Below are positions 47,950 to 59,200 of a DNA stretch of 64,000 nucleotides, piece after piece. The number at the start of each line of letters is the position of its first letter. The first letter of the stretch is position 1. The stretch covers positions 1,240,001 to 1,304,000 of the forward strand of contig JAPWFG010000018.1 of the NCBI GenBank assembly GCA_028015205.1, written 5' to 3'. Source of the DNA: Mytilisepta virgata (taxonomy: Eukaryota; Mollusca; Bivalvia; Mytilida; Mytilidae). The notes under the pieces were generated by a model that did not search any database, had not been told where the DNA came from, and worked only from the letters and a program-made list of their open reading frames with translations. Both the position numbers and the translations under genes were made by a program.

Positions 47950-48612
47950 ATAAGGCCCATCGCTATGGCAAGCCGTTTTATTATTCATTCTATCTTCAAG
48001 ATATCTCATATAATATATAAGATATCTTATATAATCTAGTTTTTATAAGATATGTTTTAAACTTCATAGAAAGGACAAATATACCTAAAGAGCAAAAAAA
48101 AATCCTAATCCATTGGACAGACAAACCCGGGAAGACAAATGAACAACCACAAGCACAGCAAAAACTAAAAAACAATGAACAACACGAACTCCTATAAAAA
48201 CCAGAAGTGAACGCAGGTGCTCAGGAAGGATAAGCAGTTCCTGCTCCGTATATTGCACCCGTCGTGAAGTTAAACAAAGTCAATCCGTTGGAAGTCACAA
48301 AACTGTGGAGACACATGAAATGTTACGACAGTGGGAACAGGTTCAACATCATCTTAGATATTGGAACACTGTAATGGCCAACCAATTCGTGATGGCGACC
48401 ATAAAATTTCCTAAGTGATGACATCAACTTATCTAAGGTATATAAGATATCTTATATACTTTATAAGATATGTTATAAACTTTATAGGATATCTTCTTAT
48501 ATACTTTATCAGATATCTTATATATTGTATAAGATATCTTATAAAGTTTATTAGATATCTTGAGGTTACAATAAATAGTAAAACAGCTTGCCATACATCG
48601 CTCTTATATGGA
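47950..48612. mobile_element. Fold-back element with AGATATCT-rich arms around a retroelement tail
   Basis: The outer arms (CGCTATGGCAAGCCGTTTTA at about 47961 and its inverse TAAAACAGCTTGCCATACAT at about 48580-48599) are inverted repeats of about 45 bases continuing into TCAAGATATC. The arms then hold repeated TATAAGATATCTTATA palindromes (48000-48050 and 48436-48560). Between them, 48061-48420 is a reverse copy of the RT-element 3' end. Confidence 0.75.
48055..48420 (-). pseudogene. 3' end of reverse-transcriptase element, fourth copy
   Basis: On the minus strand it begins with a SSLRKFYGRHHELVGHYS-like translation (about 48420-48365), passes MMLNLF and CCCACTGTCGTAACATTTCA, and ends in the tail with GGAGCAGGAACTGCTTATCC. 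It matches 30430-30770 in order. Confidence 0.7.
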
Positions 48613-48649
48613 ATTCATAAAGTATCTTAAACTACACAAAAATTTAGGA

Positions 48650-49225
48650 AGACATTGAAGTTTTCCATCAACTTTCAGGTAGGCGGGTAGATAACCTACT
48701 TTTGAAGGAAAACATTATATTTTGAAAAGTATTTTTACCAATGGTTGATAAGTTACATTTCTCTGTCAGAAAATTGTTCACCCGTTCCTCTTACCGTTTA
48801 TGTTAGAATTGTTCTACTATACTTGTTGGCCTCTTTTTGAATGTATATAAGTTTTAAAGTATAGCGCGTATCTGCCGATCGTATCATTCTGATATCAATT
48901 TTTGTAATGGTTTTCACTCTTTATATTAAAATTGCACAAAAGAAATATACATGTTTTGATTACTCATTTTAAAATTTTAAATACAAAATAACTTTTAATA
49001 ACCTATTGGTACCCAAACATTCGAGAAGTTAGGCAATACTTACGTATTAGATAATACTTAAGATTTATAAATACGAAATAGATTTTTCTTAACCAAGGAA
49101 ATTATAAGTGAAATTTTAATCTAAAGTACAATTTTAAGTTCAAAAGTTTTATGAATACGGACCCTATGTCAACTTTAAACTAATTAATGAAGGTTTCTGA
49201 CATATATCAACAATCTGATAGAAAT
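48650..49225. other. No recognisable feature
   Basis: AT-rich with no supportable gene. Confidence 0.3.
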
Positions 49226-49231
49226 GTGATA

Positions 49232-50549
49232 CCCCCCCCCCCCCCCCCTTTTTCAGAAATTGGTGATTTATATAAATATAAAATAACTATTTTAACGTCA
49301 GACTGTTTAACAAAAACAGGATCATTAAAAAATTTGGGATCAGTTCTTACCTCTCTATAAAACTGTCATAAACTATCAGCAGAACTGTTCTAGACAGTGC
49401 CATAACTACATATAGGCAAACGAGGCATATGTCTCATGCCGAATTTGACAAAAAAAAGATAAATAAAAATAAATAAAAAAGGTATTTTCTCTACATCGTT
49501 TTAGCTTATTGTTTGGAATTTTCATGACTCCGATCCTTAGCCTTACTAATTTATACATTATTTTTTAAACGTGCAAATTGGTATCCGTTATTGTTAGCTA
49601 CTAATTTTGACGCCGAAGCATGGTTTGTGTAATTTCTGCAAGTGAGACTGTTTTTCGTCTTAGTACTTGTTATTTGGAATTGTCTCGGTTGCTCATGATT
49701 GAATGGTAGAACGATTATAGAACTGTCATCCTGACATGTTTAAAACCCATTATGACAAGGTGTGTCCTGACCTAAAACCGTTTTGGACGGTAGATCCATT
49801 GATGGCAGTTCTATCCTGGACCCATTTATGACCGTTCTATCATAGAACTCGACAATTCGAACCCAGAAAAATTAAGACAGCCGCGATAGTTTATTTACCA
49901 TAGTCGTAAAATATGATAAATGGATATACATGATACAAGTCACGTATAAACTGGTCGAAATCCTTCACTTTCAAGTACATGTACTTGATCGAATTGTAAG
50001 ATATCTGTATTTAGCGATATTTACTTGTTTGAACTTAACATAATTCAACGATGTTTTCGAAAAATCCGGATGAACAGTTCCACGTAATGTAACTACAAAT
50101 ATATGTATGTAAAGTTATCCTGAAGTCTCTACTTCTGTTTATTTTAAAATGACTGAAACAAGTATTAAATGTGGGAATGGTGCAATGTACAGTGTTTATG
50201 TTTGTATTAAGTTACGACGTTTGTTTGTTTAGTTGGGTTTTTACGCCGTTTTCAGCACATTTCGCCATTTCGGGGTGACCACTTTTTATTGGTAGAGGAA
50301 TCTGAAGTAGCCGGAGAGAACCACCGACCTTCGGTAAGAAAATTGGCAACCTTGTCAATTAAGACCGTAGTCGAACACAATCCGCCACAGTGAGATTCGA
50401 ACTCACAAACTCAGTGTTGACAGACTTGTGATAATTAGAAGTCATGACGAACTACCTGGACCACTCAGCCACCGAGGCCCTTTAAATTTGTATTGAGGTA
50501 CGGGATTTCCACATGTCGCAAATGCAAATGGAGATGTGACTAAAATATT
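49232..50549. repeat. Segmental duplication, copy A
   Basis: It begins with a poly-C tract and AATTGGTGATTTATATAAA, includes CTCATGCCGAATTTGA, GGACGGTAGATCCATT and a SINE, and ends GAGATGTGACTAAAATATT. Copy B is at 52983-54750 and is longer through an extra block at about 53509-53897. Confidence 0.85.
50219..50480 (-). mobile_element. tRNA-derived SINE within duplication copy A
   Basis: Reverse orientation relative of 32910-33155. The B box reads GAGTTCGAATC on the minus strand, and the head ends GAGGCCC at 50480. Flanks TTTGTATTAAG-TTACG and TTTGTATTGAGGTACG look like an old target duplication. Confidence 0.82.
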
Positions 50550-51870
50550 GTAATATTTTGCATTGATCCACGTGGTTACCATGTGCCGTTTTGACATCGG
50601 GCACTTGTTCATTGATTTTTACTTAACGCTGGGACATGACAGCATTTGTAAACGTTTTCAGTTATTTACCTGTGCCCTCACGATCATTTGTGTTGAGATT
50701 TTTCAGTGTTTAGTCATTTGTATGTCTGGATAAGTGAGAAAGTTTACTCTCTTGTCGTGTGTAACAACTTACATTTTCATGTTGCACGATTTCCGGTGAA
50801 AAAGTTGTAGAAAGCATGCGCAAGAATTGTATGCAAATTTGTTTGTGGAATGTGACCTGACGTGACCTTGTTTGTAAATTTTGTCGGAAAGCGAGTATGA
50901 ATACGATCTGAGTGAATTTGAGCATTACGATTAATTTATGAATTAAAGTACAAATGATATTTATTGTCTAATTGCAATGTATTTTATGAACATTTTAGTG
51001 TTCCGTAAACATCTTGTTTACGCTGTATAGTATTTTTATGTGCATGTCGGGGATTACTTTTCTGTCATTTTCGGATGCTGAACCGATATCCCCGACGGTT
51101 GCTATGAACGCACGCTTGTTGCCCCGACTGTACTAGGGGATATATAAAGGATTTTTCCGACAGATTCTCTTCGTCTTCTTCTTCCACGTCTTCTGGCTCA
51201 TTATCAGTCTAGTCATTGCTAGTAGCTTCAGCTTATTCAGTTTCTTAACATTTTGGTTAGTAATCATGTTTTTCGCGAATTTCGGAATATTTTCTGTTAT
51301 CAGTTATTTAATTTTATAGAAATAAAGTATTTGCCATTTTCCCATGCCCCTTTTTCATGTAAGGGTTAGGAATCATTTTATGGTTAAGATTTGGACATAG
51401 GAATCCTGATTCATTGCGTTTTCCTATAAATCAGAGAAACTCAGTTTGCTAGGAATCCTGCAATATAACATTGTCTGATATCATGTTATGCAGAGCAATA
51501 ATTTCATATTTCTAAACTTTCAAGTATAGGGATAAGTTAAGGGTTATAGGATTTTCATATAAATAAAGGATAGTTAAAAGTAGGAGTAAAAGTTATTTTA
51601 ACTTCTGTGCACTCCAGAAGTTCATTTGTATTATTGAACAATTAACAGTTCAAAATAAGGGATATTATATGCTGTAGTATATAAGTTTACCATAGTAAAA
51701 CTGGTTGAACACTGAGGCTTATTTTCATATATTGTCAATAGAATAACAAAGTAAATGTTATAAAATTTATTGTTATGAGTAATGCATTGTTAATTGAATC
51801 AGAATAATAGAATATCTGCTCAATACAGTCTTCTTTCTTCAACATAATTATCTCCCATATATCAGCAGCA
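50550..51870. other. Intergenic stretch with candidate promoter at 51141
   Basis: No ORF is convincing. TATATAAAGG at 51141-51150 follows a GTCGGGG...CCCCGAC inverted repeat and precedes a CT-rich stretch (TTCTCTTCGTCTTCTTCTTC). This could be a gene or LTR promoter, but no downstream coding exon was found. Confidence 0.3.
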
Positions 51871-51996
51871 AAGGCCCACAACATCTACGGTTCCCTGGCT
51901 ATCTCGTGAGACATTAGACCCTCTTGCTGTCCAACAAGAGACTAATTGATTGCCAGATAGTCCCTGTTCTCTTCAGATAGTCTGTCGGTATCAGCC

Positions 51997-52332
51997 TTAA
52001 ATTAGAGATCTCCCTCTGGAGTGTCGTTGGTCGTGCTTGTACCATATTCTTGGAGAGTCACCTCCTCCACAGTTGGTATCACTTCCGTCGAACGCATAAC
52101 AGAGTGTGTGTTTAAAATTTCCACAGACTAAATTGAGAGAACAGGTCCTTTTCATAAGTTTATTCTTTTCAACTGAGATTGTAACATTGAAATTTGTTGG
52201 ATTATTCCCCATGTCCCATGTCCCTTTATACATATCAATGTAAATGTTCAGAGACAAAATACACATAAAAACATAAATAACCTTGTTCTCAAAAACATTC
52301 AAGATTAGTTGTCCAATCTTGCATTCATTCAC
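51997..52332 (-). CDS. Possible small secreted or membrane protein, or exon (uncertain)
   Basis: An 111-codon open frame from ATG at 52332. Residues about 15-35 are hydrophobic (VIYVFMCILSLNIYI) and could be a signal or anchor. The rest has Cys at CSLNLVC, TLCYAF and TNCGGG and N-x-T sites (NVT), which fits an extracellular module. A potential donor GGAG|GTGACT lies before the C-terminal basic part, so the true protein may splice on. No family is recognised. Confidence 0.3.
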   Translation of the reverse strand: MNECKIGQLILNVFENKVIYVFMCILSLNIYIDMYKGTWDMGNNPTNFNVTISVEKNKLMKRTCSLNLVCGNFKHTLCYAFDGSDTNCGGGDSPRIWYKHDQRHSRGRSLI

Positions 52333-52434
52333 TGTGAATTAGTGTCATAGTAGTGCTGGTAACCTGAAAATAACAATCTTTTGTCACAGCAGTATTTGGG
52401 AAAAACGAGTGGACCCCTCCCTTGACCGCTACAA

Positions 52435-52982
52435 TATGAAGACTAACATGTTAATACGTTGTTTTTTACTGTTCCAAAATATAACTTCTTATGTTCTGAA
52501 AAGCTTTACACTTTCACATTTATAGTAAGCGATACCAATTGCATGCTGATTACACATGTACATGTAAGTAAAACAGTCTTAACAATACTTTCGTTCACTA
52601 GTACAGTAACCAATAAGTTAAAATGCAATAAAGCACAATGAAATTGGTAATTCTTATTTCTATTGAAAGTACTGATGCTGCTGTATGAATGAGATTTATT
52701 TAAAAACAAGTAAAGACATCGTAGATCTCAAGAACAAAGAAAGATAAGAATGGACATGGGCTCTTATTATGGAAAGAAAATCATTAAAATAAAAAAACCA
52801 ATCATGTAACAGGAGAACAACTAGAGGGACTAAAAGAGCTTGATAATAGTAAAGAAACAGAAGTGAAAAAGAACGCAGAATTGGACAAAAAGCACACCTA
52901 GATAATTTGCAGAAGGGGCTGAGCTAGCATCTAAACTTAAAGATACGAGAAAGCTATATAACATTACACCTCCACTCAATTA
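52435..52982 (+). repeat. RTE-like LINE fragment, copy 1
   Basis: Nearly identical to 54746-55285, from ATATGAAGACTAACATG to CTATA-AACATTACACC. It includes the coding remnant EGLKELNNSKE...KKNAELDKKH. It stops at the poly-C start of duplication copy B. Confidence 0.8.
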
Positions 52983-54750
52983 CCCCCCCCCCCCCCCTCC
53001 CTTTTCGAAAATTGGTGATTTATATAAAAGATCTATCTTAACGTCAGATTTGTTTTACCAAAACAGGATCTCTAAAAATGAATCAAAAATACAGTTTGGA
53101 TCAGTTCTTACCTCTCTCTAGAACTGTCATAAACTATCAGCAGAACTGTTCTAGATAGTGCCGTAACTACATATAGGCCAACGAGGCAAATGCCTCATGC
53201 CGAATTTGATCCCCCCCCCCCCCCCCAAAAAAAAAATAAAAAAATAAATAAGCAAATAAAAAAGGTATTTTCTCTACATAAAAAAGGTATTTTCTCTACA
53301 TGGTTTTACCTTATTGTTTGGAATATTCATGATTCCAATCCTCAGCCCTACTAATATATACATTATTTTTGAAACGTGCAAATTGGTATCTGTTATTGTT
53401 AGCTACTAATCATGACGCCGAAGGATGGTTTGTGTTATTTCTGTGAGTGAGACTGTTTTACGTCTTAGTACTTGTTATGTGGAATTGTCTCGGTTGCTCA
53501 TGATTGAATGCCACACGTCGGTGACTCCTAGTTAACGGCATTTTTGCCGTGTTCTATTTTATTCCGATGTTGTCTCATTAACGCATACGCCGTATCCTTT
53601 CTTTTATATAACAAATGCAAACTGCCTTTAAGACTTATTGTGAATAAGTTTTATGTATTTCTAGGGTATATGGATTCCGATATACATCCTAATTGCCTGA
53701 TTCATTAGAAAAAAAGAAAATTAAATCATAGAAAAATTGTATTACTAAACTAGGGAAAAGATGTCGGGAAATGGCTAGAATCGAGGATTAAACATCATTT
53801 AGACCAGAGTTTCTTGGGGCCCCCAGACCCCTCGCCCAAATTTTTTCGACCTGCTACGCTCGGCGAACAGGATTTTTGCCTCATAGGTACGGCCATGCTA
53901 GAACGGTTATAGAACTGTCATCTTGACACTTTTAAAACCATTTATGACAGGGTGTGTCCTGACCTAAAACCGTTTTGGACGGTAGATCCATTTATGGCAG
54001 TTCTATCCTGGACCCATTTATGACCGCTCTATCATAGAACTGTTTATATGACAATTCAAACCCCAGAAAAATTAAGACAGCCGCGATAGTTTATTTAGTC
54101 GTAAAATATGATAAATGGATATACATGATACAAGTCACGTATAAACTGGTCGAAATCCTTCACTTTCAAGTACATGTACTTGATCGAATTGTAAGATATC
54201 TATATTTAGCGATATTTACTTGTTTGAACTTAACATAATATTCAACGATGTTTTCGAAGAATCCGGATGAACAGTCCCACGTAATGTAACCACAAATGTA
54301 TGTATGTATGTAAAGTTATACTGAAGTCTCTACTTCTGTTTATGTTAAAATGACTGAAAAAGTATTAAATTTGGGAATGGCGCAATGTAAAGTGCTTAAA
54401 TTTGTATTAAGGTACGATGTTTGTTTGTTCAGTTGGGGTTTTACGCCGTTTTCAACACATTTGGCCATTTCGGGGCGACCACTTTTTATTGCTGGAGTAT
54501 TCCGAAGTACCCGGAGAGAACCGCCGACCTGCGGTAGGAAAATTGGCAACCTTGTCAATTAAGACCGTAGTCGAACACAATCCGCCACAGGTAAGATTCG
54601 AACTCACAACCTCAGTGTTAACAGACTTGTGATCATTAGAAGTCATGACGAACTACCTGGACCACTCATCCACCGAGGCCCTTTAAATTTGTATTGAGGT
54701 ACGGGATTTTCCACATGTCGCAAATGCAAATGGAGATGTGACTAAAATAT
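52983..54750. repeat. Segmental duplication, copy B
   Basis: Matches copy A, with a second C/A-rich tract at 53211-53250, a short local duplication (AAAAAAGGTATTTTCTCTACAT twice near 53258-53300) and about 390 extra bases at 53509-53897. It is flanked on both sides by direct copies of the same LINE fragment. Confidence 0.85.
54419..54681 (-). mobile_element. tRNA-derived SINE within duplication copy B
   Basis: Paralogue of the SINE at 50219-50480 at the same relative place. The overlapping 70-codon ORFs on both strands are SINE sequence, not genes. Confidence 0.82.
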
Positions 54751-55865
54751 GAAGACTAACATGTTAAATTGTTTTTTTACTGTTCAAAATATAACTTCTT
54801 ATGTTCTGAAAAGCTTTACACTTTCACATTTATAGTAAGCGATACCAATTGCATGTTGATTACACATGTACATGTAAGTAAAACAGTCTTAACAATACTT
54901 TCTTTCACTAGTACAGTAACCAATAAGTTAAAATGCAATAAAGCACAATGAAATTGGTAATTCTTATTTCTATTGAATGTACTGATGCTGCTGTATGAAT
55001 GAGATTTATTTAAAAAACAAGTAAAGACATCGTAGATTTCAAGAGCAAAGAAAGATTAGAATGGACATTGGCTCTTATTATGGAAAGAAAATCATTAAAA
55101 TAAAAAAAAACCAATCATGTAATAGGAGAACAACTAGAGGGACTAAAAGAGCTTAATAATAGTAAAGAAAAAGAAGTGAAAAAGAACGCAGAATTGGACA
55201 AAAAGCACACCTAGATAATTTGCAGAAGAGGCTGAGCTAGCATCTAAACTTAAAGTTATGAGAAAGCTATACAACATTACACCACAACCCAGTGTTAAAG
55301 TAAATAATACCAATGTTAACATCAATGGTATGCAAATATAAGAAACAGTTGGCAAGATGGAAAGAGCATTTGAACAGGTGTTAATTAAACCTGAACCAAA
55401 AATCACACATTTTGTCACAGCTGATAAATCTGAGGAATTCGACCGCCAATAGAAATAGAAATATGACCCATTATAGACCATAAGATCAAAGTAGCCATGA
55501 ACAAACCAGCATCCTGGGTCAGACGGCATACCAGCGGAAGTACTAAAATTGGATATAAATCTCAATGTGAAAATCTTGCGTAATATATTGAATGAATTAT
55601 GGAGAAAAAAGAAAAAAAATACCAATTCAATGGAAAGATGGTATTATCATAAAACTACCAGAGAAAGGCAAAAAGATTGTAACAACTGGCGAGGAATAAC
55701 ATTACTATCAGTGTCGAGAGGGATAATTTGTCGGATAATTCTAGACTGAATCAAAGACAAAATCGATTCTATTTTACTTGAAGAACAAATCGGATCATGT
55801 ATAGATAACATTTTCATACTCAGAAACAGTATAGAACAGGCACTAGAATGGAAAGAGAACTAGAG
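54746..55865 (+). pseudogene. RTE-like LINE fragment, copy 2, with broken reverse transcriptase
   Basis: Continues past the point where copy 1 ends. Across several frames it translates to a linker (LYNIT, ERAFEQVLIKPEP) and then RT segments GSDGIPAEVLKLDIN (about 55519-55560), IPIQWKDG, NWRGITLLSV (about 55686-55715) and SCIDNIFILRN...EQALEWKE (about 55797-55855). The linker-to-RT order and wording match RTE-type LINEs. At least three frame changes and stops. The minus-strand 160-codon ORF here is a shadow. Confidence 0.72.
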
Positions 55866-56105
55866 AGAGGGAGAGAGTGAGAGAGGGAAAAAGAGAGCGG
55901 GGATCGGGTGGGTTTTGATATAGAGACCTCAAAGTTACTCAGCCATCGAGGACCCCGGTAATTCTTTTAGGTATGGATAATTGAAACAAGTTTACTACAC
56001 GTATAACAGTGCTCTATAAAAATATTAACTAAAAAGGAAACCTTTAAGAGCTGTTAAAAGACACCCCTCTCCAAAACCCACACATTTGTTACAGTTTGCC
56101 GGAAA

Positions 56106-56179
56106 CGTACTTAAGTGATTCTAATATTGTCTTCCTTAGTACTTTTGGACCAATCAATACTAGAATCACTTAAGTACGT
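56106..56179. repeat. Hairpin with 19-bp perfect arms upstream of the secreted-protein gene
   Basis: ACGTACTTAAGTGATTCTA and its exact reverse complement frame a 36-base loop. It ends 67 bases before the ATG at 56246. A TATAAAAA at 56015-56022 lies further upstream, so the hairpin could be in the 5' UTR or promoter. Confidence 0.7.
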
Positions 56180-56245
56180 ATGAAAAGCTTCGCTCGCCAT
56201 GTCATTCTTAGACCTGTCTCACAACTTACATGTACTGTTGTCAAA

Positions 56246-59200
56246 ATGAAGAAATTTGTTTTGGTGAGTACAATTATATAATGCAATGCTATAATATGGA
56301 ACGCCGTAACTGTCTTAAAGTGTAGATATTTAATGTGTTTTGTAACTTTGTCTTTACGTCCTGTCATTTCTAATTATATTATGTGCAAGTGTCTTTATTT
56401 CCTGACACTTCGTCTTTGTGTTATGTCAAATACATGTACAAAATGTATACTATTTGTTTTGTCAATCAGTTGTATGTTATGTCATTGCTAATCTTTGTAA
56501 TGTGCATTACATTATGTTGTAATTACTGTACATTCTGTAAATACCTATAAACTGTATGATCAAACACCTTTAAGTTATGTCACCTGTCTTCTATATTTTG
56601 TCTATTCTTCCTGTCGTTATGTCAGTTAATAATTGCGTCCTGTCTCAAATAGATTTGTTATGTCGAATGTTCTAAACGTTTGGTCTGATTACCTTTTTGT
56701 TCTATGAAAATTATATATGATATGGTATTTCCTATATTTGTTATGCCAATCAATTGGTACTTTCAGTTTACGTTCAATATGTTTTGTCAGTTCACCGGTA
56801 CGTTATGTGCAAACACCAATTACGTTATGATAAACGCCTGTGTGACGCGGATTAAACAAAACGCTATCCTGACATAGAAATATCGTTATAAACATAGCGT
56901 GTAATCGGGTTACACATTTGCTCCGAAATCTTGGTGCCTTAGCTCCAAATTTTACAGATTAGAAAATAGACAATGTTCAGATGTTGAATTCTCTCACAGA
57001 TGAGGCCACACCAAATTGATCTTAAGTTCTTTGGATTTCGCGGGCCGTTACGATTTTTTGACGACGTAAATTTTTAAGAAATTTTTCTTTGCCAATTCAT
57101 TTTTTCAAAAATTCTGAAAATTTATCCCAAATTCCTAATTTCAATTTTACATGGCTCAGACTAGCAGGCTTAATATCGGAAAAATATCATGTACCAAATA
57201 TCTTCCCGATATCTTGTTGGTACGGTTGGCGGAATGATAATAATAATACAAATAATAATGATAATAATCAGAAGCATAACAATAGATCTTTTCCTGGATA
57301 TAGTAATTTTAAAAGTAAAATATGCATCCGGTGGTTGGAAAAAATTGCGGGAGAACAATTTCTATTTTTCTTTTCTTGCAAAAATGAAGAATTTGGGATA
57401 AATTTTCAGCATTTTTGGAAAATTAATTCAGAAAGAAAAATTCTTAAAATTTACATCGTCAAATAATCGGAGCGGCCCGCGAAATCCAAAGAACTAAGGC
57501 ATGTTGGAAAGACATGACCAGTAAACGGTCCCAGTGAAACAAGTTTTACAGTCCAGGTCTTATGTACACTTACTTAAACAAACCCGAAAGTTCGACTAAT
57601 CCAATTTTGATTAAAACGTAGTAGAGTACTACAAAATGTATGTATACTCACATTTGAGATTATCACAAAATTTCGAATCGCCCGAAATTATGAATCAAGC
57701 TATTTGGAGAAAACGATAGTTGACTGTACATATAATCTCAGATCTTTTAAATAAACTGAATAATATGTAACCACTTAAGCCCGGATTTTTCGAAAGTTTC
57801 TTTGGAACTTATGTTCAAAATGTTGTTTTTTTTCAGATTAATATATTTGTCCTGTTGTTGTTTATAATTTCTGTTAATGGCTGCGGAAGGTCATGCCGTG
57901 AAATCCGTAAGTAATTCAATTGTAATTTTTCATCCGAATGTATGGTAATGAAAAATGAATGAAAGTTCGGATATATTCTTCTTACAGCATACCCTTCGCT
58001 TTGGAAACAAAATTAAAGTAAAATTGTAAATGAACACTAACTATATTTGAACGCTGTGATTTCTTCGACGTGGTTTTGATTTTTGTCGAGGTGACAATAG
58101 ATAAAAATTTTCTTTCATACACAATAATTCAGTATTTATATCATTTTCGGTTTGGGGTTTAATTTGTATTGAATGGAATTTACATTGTAAGTAGATGCAC
58201 AATATGGTTTTGGAATTTCGAATTTGGTCCAAAAACCAACAGGGGTAGCAAATGAATCTGTGCAATGTCTCTTTGATACAAGCTTTGATATTACTCTCGA
58301 TCTTATCGGGACATGTCAGTTGTACATTAATCGAAAGAAGCCCTATATTTAACCGACAATATTTGCAATATAAATTACAATCCGAGAGATGCATCAATTG
58401 CTCTGTAAAATAAAAGATGTCCTGCTCTTTTGATCTCCCCGCTACACTAGAAAAACTTAAAGTATTCTTTGAGTCTTTGTATGAATGATTTAGATTTTGT
58501 TTTTTAAGTCTAATCTCTGTTTGAATATACCTTGAAATTTGGAGTTTATATTGGCAAAATAATCATACGTTTAAACACATTTTTGATTAGTATCATACAA
58601 AAATGGACGCCTCTGCTGTAGCCTGAAAACAATTTTTAAGACATCAAATAGATAATAATAATAACAATAATATATAATGTTATATCTTTATAATGGGAAA
58701 TAAATTGAATGAAAGCAGAAAGCAGAACGTTTGTAGGTAATATTCAATAATAGCTGCACGGCGTGTAAGTACAATGTAATTCTCTAAAGTGTATATTTTT
58801 TTCCGATGAGTAATGATGAAGGAAATAAAACTTTTAAAAATTTAAATTTGTTGGCATTTAATTTCCCTGATCCCACTTCTTTGTTTCCCTTAGATTGTCC
58901 TAGTTCAAGTTTCAAAGTCTTTGTTAGCTAACCTGGCCTAAAAGGCCATGTGAGCTATTGCCATCACTTGGCGTCCGTCGTCGTCTGGCGTAAACTTTTC
59001 CTTTAAAGATTTTCTCCTCTGAAACACTGGGACAATAGGGACCAAACATTGGTGGAATGGTCCTTTGGTGGCCCCCTACCAAAGTTATGTCCGGCATCCC
59101 CAACTTCCAGCTGACATGGCTGCTATTACTAACTAGAGGCTCCCAGTGACCTGTGTCGATCACCTGGAAATCATTTTCAGGATAAATTGTCTGACTATGT

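Noticed and set aside
54340..54646. Four overlapping ORFs on both strands
   Set aside because: They translate SINE sequence.
55143..55625. 160-codon minus-strand ORF
   Set aside because: It is antisense to the RTE-like LINE remnant; hydrophobic, Phe-rich composition comes from complementing an A-rich strand.
57089..57466. 125-codon plus-strand ORF
   Set aside because: It spans the arms and centre of a fold-back element inside an intron.
58041..58397. 118-codon minus-strand ORF in intron 2 of the secreted-protein gene
   Set aside because: No family resemblance, no splice partners and ordinary AT-rich composition; probably chance.
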